Shown: in pieces, positions 4,027-5,224 of the stretch
How the letters are laid out: the number at the start of each line of letters is the position of its first letter
How positions within the stretch are numbered: the first letter of the stretch is position 1
Source of the DNA: an uncultured Ruminococcus sp.
Lineage (GTDB): Bacteria; Bacillota; Clostridia; Oscillospirales; Ruminococcaceae
Assembly: GCA_947176685.1 (NCBI GenBank)
Contig: CAMWRL010000132.1
Location: 1 to 5,224 of the forward strand
Reading direction: 5' to 3'
Length of the DNA stretch: 5,224 nucleotides
The notes under the pieces: model-generated
Seen by the model: the letters and a program-made list of their open reading frames with translations, nothing else
Told to the model about the DNA's origin: nothing
Database searches by the model: none
Translations under genes and position numbers: made by a program

Positions 4027-4629
4027 ATGCAGATTGTTTTATGTTTACTTATGGGTTATCTTGTCGGAAACATCAACCCTGCCTACATACTGTCAAAAAT
4101 TAAGGGCTTTGATATACGTGAAAAGGGTACGGGTAATGCCGGAGCTTCCAATGTAACGGTTGTTATGGGAAAAAAAGCCGGATTATTTACTGCCTTGTTT
4201 GATATTTTCAAGGCTTTTGCGGTTTGTACCATTGCCGGAAGATTATTTCCTGATATAGGCTGTCCCAAAATTATAGCCGGAGTTTCCTGTATAATGGGTC
4301 ATATATTTCCGGCTGCTATGAAGTTTCACGGCGGTAAGGGTCTGGCTTGTCTGACTGGTATGGTTCTTTCATTCAATCCGGTTATATTTCTTTCGCTCCT
4401 GCTCTTTGAAGCAGTATTCGGGCTTACGCTTGACTATATATGCGTTGTAGCACCGTCAGCGTCTGTTATATTTACGGTTGTGTATGCCCTTTATACCAAA
4501 GACTTTACAGGTACGCTTATGCTTGCAACGACCGCCGTTATTATCGTCCTGAAGCATATCGGAAACTTCAGACGAATCCGCAGAGGCGAAGAAACTCACA
4601 TAAGTTTCCTATGGAAAAAACAAGAATAA
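4027..4629 (+). CDS. plsY: Acyl-phosphate:glycerol-3-phosphate acyltransferase, PlsY family
   Basis: PlsY is an integral membrane enzyme that moves an acyl group from acyl phosphate to glycerol-3-phosphate, the first step of phospholipid synthesis. I start at the ATG at 4027 (GGAGG 5 nt upstream), giving 200 residues; an in-frame GTG at 4015 sits against the ribosome binding site. The three loop motifs are present: GTGNAGASN (34-42, usually GSGNPGATN), HGGKGLA (101-107) after GHIFP (91-95), and KHIGNFRRIRRGEE (176-189). Hydrophobic segments lie near residues 1-23, 52-73, 82-97, 108-133 and 139-175, fitting a multi-pass protein. The motif 1 differences (Asn-Ala-Gly and Ala-Ser-Asn) and NINP for the usual SIP in the first segment suggest a divergent paralogue, so a second, standard PlsY may exist elsewhere. 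It ends in a good terminator. Confidence 0.9.
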   Translation: MQIVLCLLMGYLVGNINPAYILSKIKGFDIREKGTGNAGASNVTVVMGKKAGLFTALFDIFKAFAVCTIAGRLFPDIGCPKIIAGVSCIMGHIFPAAMKFHGGKGLACLTGMVLSFNPVIFLSLLLFEAVFGLTLDYICVVAPSASVIFTVVYALYTKDFTGTLMLATTAVIIVLKHIGNFRRIRRGEETHISFLWKKQE

Positions 4630-4677
4630 CATCACAAAAAACGTTCATTTTAAGACGAATACACATATAGAAGTAAT

Positions 4678-4717
4678 GCCCGAAAGTATTTTTTGAAACT
4701 GATTTCGGGCTTATTTT
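4678..4717 (+). terminator. Rho-independent terminator after plsY
   Basis: GCCCGAAA (4678-4685) pairs perfectly with TTTCGGGC (4703-4710), followed by TTATTTT. It begins about 50 nt after the plsY stop. The opposite strand lacks a solid T-run, so it is mainly for plsY, though it also lies beyond the convergent minus-strand gene. Confidence 0.82.
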
Positions 4718-4758
4718 AATTATTGGTTTGTTCAAATAAATCAGAATTTAAAAAGCTC

Positions 4759-5106
4759 TTACCTATTTGCTAACCAGCAGACAGTAGAAAAAATATCTAA
4801 AATATGCTCCATATCAATTTCAGGGTATTGCTTTTGGCATTCACTCACATATTCTAATATTTCCTTTTGAGCCTCTTCTCCTTTAGGTAAAAATGGTGTT
4901 TTATATTTATCAGCTAATAAATCTGCATATTTCACGTAATACTCAAAAAGTAAACCCAAATAATCTTCTACTTCTTTGATTTCTTTTTTTGATAAATCAG
5001 GAAATTTTTTTGTAATTGAACTGCGTATCTTTTCTTTGTATTTCCCGGCAAACAAATCATACGAATTGAACAATTCGTTAATATGTTCTAAAATTGTGCT
5101 GTTCAT
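4759..5106 (-). CDS. Unrecognised 115-aa helical cytoplasmic protein
   Basis: The start ATG at 5106 has GGGAGG upstream at a rather long spacing (about 11 nt), and a perfect promoter lies 45 nt further up, so expression looks likely. The product begins MNSTILEHINELFNSYDLFA and is rich in Lys, Glu, Tyr and Leu, with long predicted helices (residues 1-33, 38-66, 76-92, 97-113) and a short PFLPKGEE linker around 70-77. There is no signal peptide, membrane segment, metal-binding Cys/His cluster or recognisable motif. The gene is more AT-rich than the housekeeping operon and stands alone, convergent with plsY, as expected for an accessory or lineage-specific gene. I do not recognise the family. 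Confidence 0.75.
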   Translation of the reverse strand: MNSTILEHINELFNSYDLFAGKYKEKIRSSITKKFPDLSKKEIKEVEDYLGLLFEYYVKYADLLADKYKTPFLPKGEEAQKEILEYVSECQKQYPEIDMEHILDIFSTVCWLANR

Positions 5107-5150
5107 ATATTTTCAATCCTCCCACTAAATTCCGATTTATCTTAGTAATA

Positions 5151-5179
5151 ATTATACATCAAATCCGTCACATTGTCAA
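5151..5179 (-). promoter_or_regulatory. Perfect-consensus promoter of the 115-aa gene
   Basis: On the minus strand TTGACA (5179-5174), a 17-nt spacer and TATAAT (5156-5151). The start would be near 5144, leaving a leader of about 38 nt. Positions 5180-5224 show nothing further. Confidence 0.88.
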
Positions 5180-5224
5180 TAGAAAGTCTTTTTATTTTCG
5201 GGTAATGTGATTTCTTATGTAACG

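Noticed and set aside
4083..4670. Minus-strand 61-codon and plus-strand 76-codon ORFs over plsY
   Set aside because: Antisense or out-of-frame readings of plsY; low-complexity products without motifs.

Overview
The window looks like chromosomal DNA of a low-to-medium GC Clostridia-type Firmicute, probably Oscillospiraceae/Ruminococcaceae. The evidence is the pyrH-frr-uppS gene order, strong AGGAGG-type ribosome binding sites, consensus sigma-A promoters, CCA-encoding tRNA genes and a clostridial-style PlsY. The genus call is inference from general appearance only.

Layout. Positions 1-2071 (minus strand) hold a housekeeping operon: pyrH (UMP kinase), frr (ribosome recycling factor) and uppS (undecaprenyl diphosphate synthase), read from a strong promoter at 2123-2151. 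A GGGAG at 8-12 on the minus strand, after the uppS stop, may be the ribosome binding site of the next gene (cdsA in most relatives), which lies outside the window. Positions 2160-2635 have no conventional gene. They hold a palindromic repeat, a promoter followed by a candidate structured RNA of about 170 nt, a 26-codon ORF with a good ribosome binding site, and a perfect-consensus promoter. That promoter reads two tandem serine tRNAs (UGA, GCU) that end in a terminator.

Positions 2880-4010 form an accessory island next to the tRNA genes. From left to right it holds: AT-rich DNA with inverted repeats; a 57-codon remnant of a phage/conjugative-element primase (minus); a terminator; an unrecognised 73-aa gene (minus); a one-spacer CRISPR-like cassette; and a ribbon-helix-helix DNA-binding protein gene (plus). 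It is followed by plsY (plus) with its terminator, then an unrecognised 115-aa gene (minus) with a perfect-consensus promoter.

The most interesting part is 3550-3757. Two degenerate type I-E-like 28-nt repeats flank a 33-nt spacer. That spacer matches the start of the adjacent 73-aa gene at 29 of 33 positions, in the same strand sense, and the genomic match has 5'-AAG, the canonical type I-E PAM. A minus-strand promoter (TTGATT-17-TATACT) would transcribe the cassette and the gene together. The arrangement resembles the CreTA principle, in which a crRNA-like RNA guides Cascade to repress a neighbouring toxin gene. It could instead be a mobile-element mini-array aimed at relatives of the element. 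Three of the four mismatches are synonymous third-codon-position changes, so the spacer looks as if it was drawn from a diverged homologue of the gene. No cas gene is in the window, so any Cascade must be encoded elsewhere.
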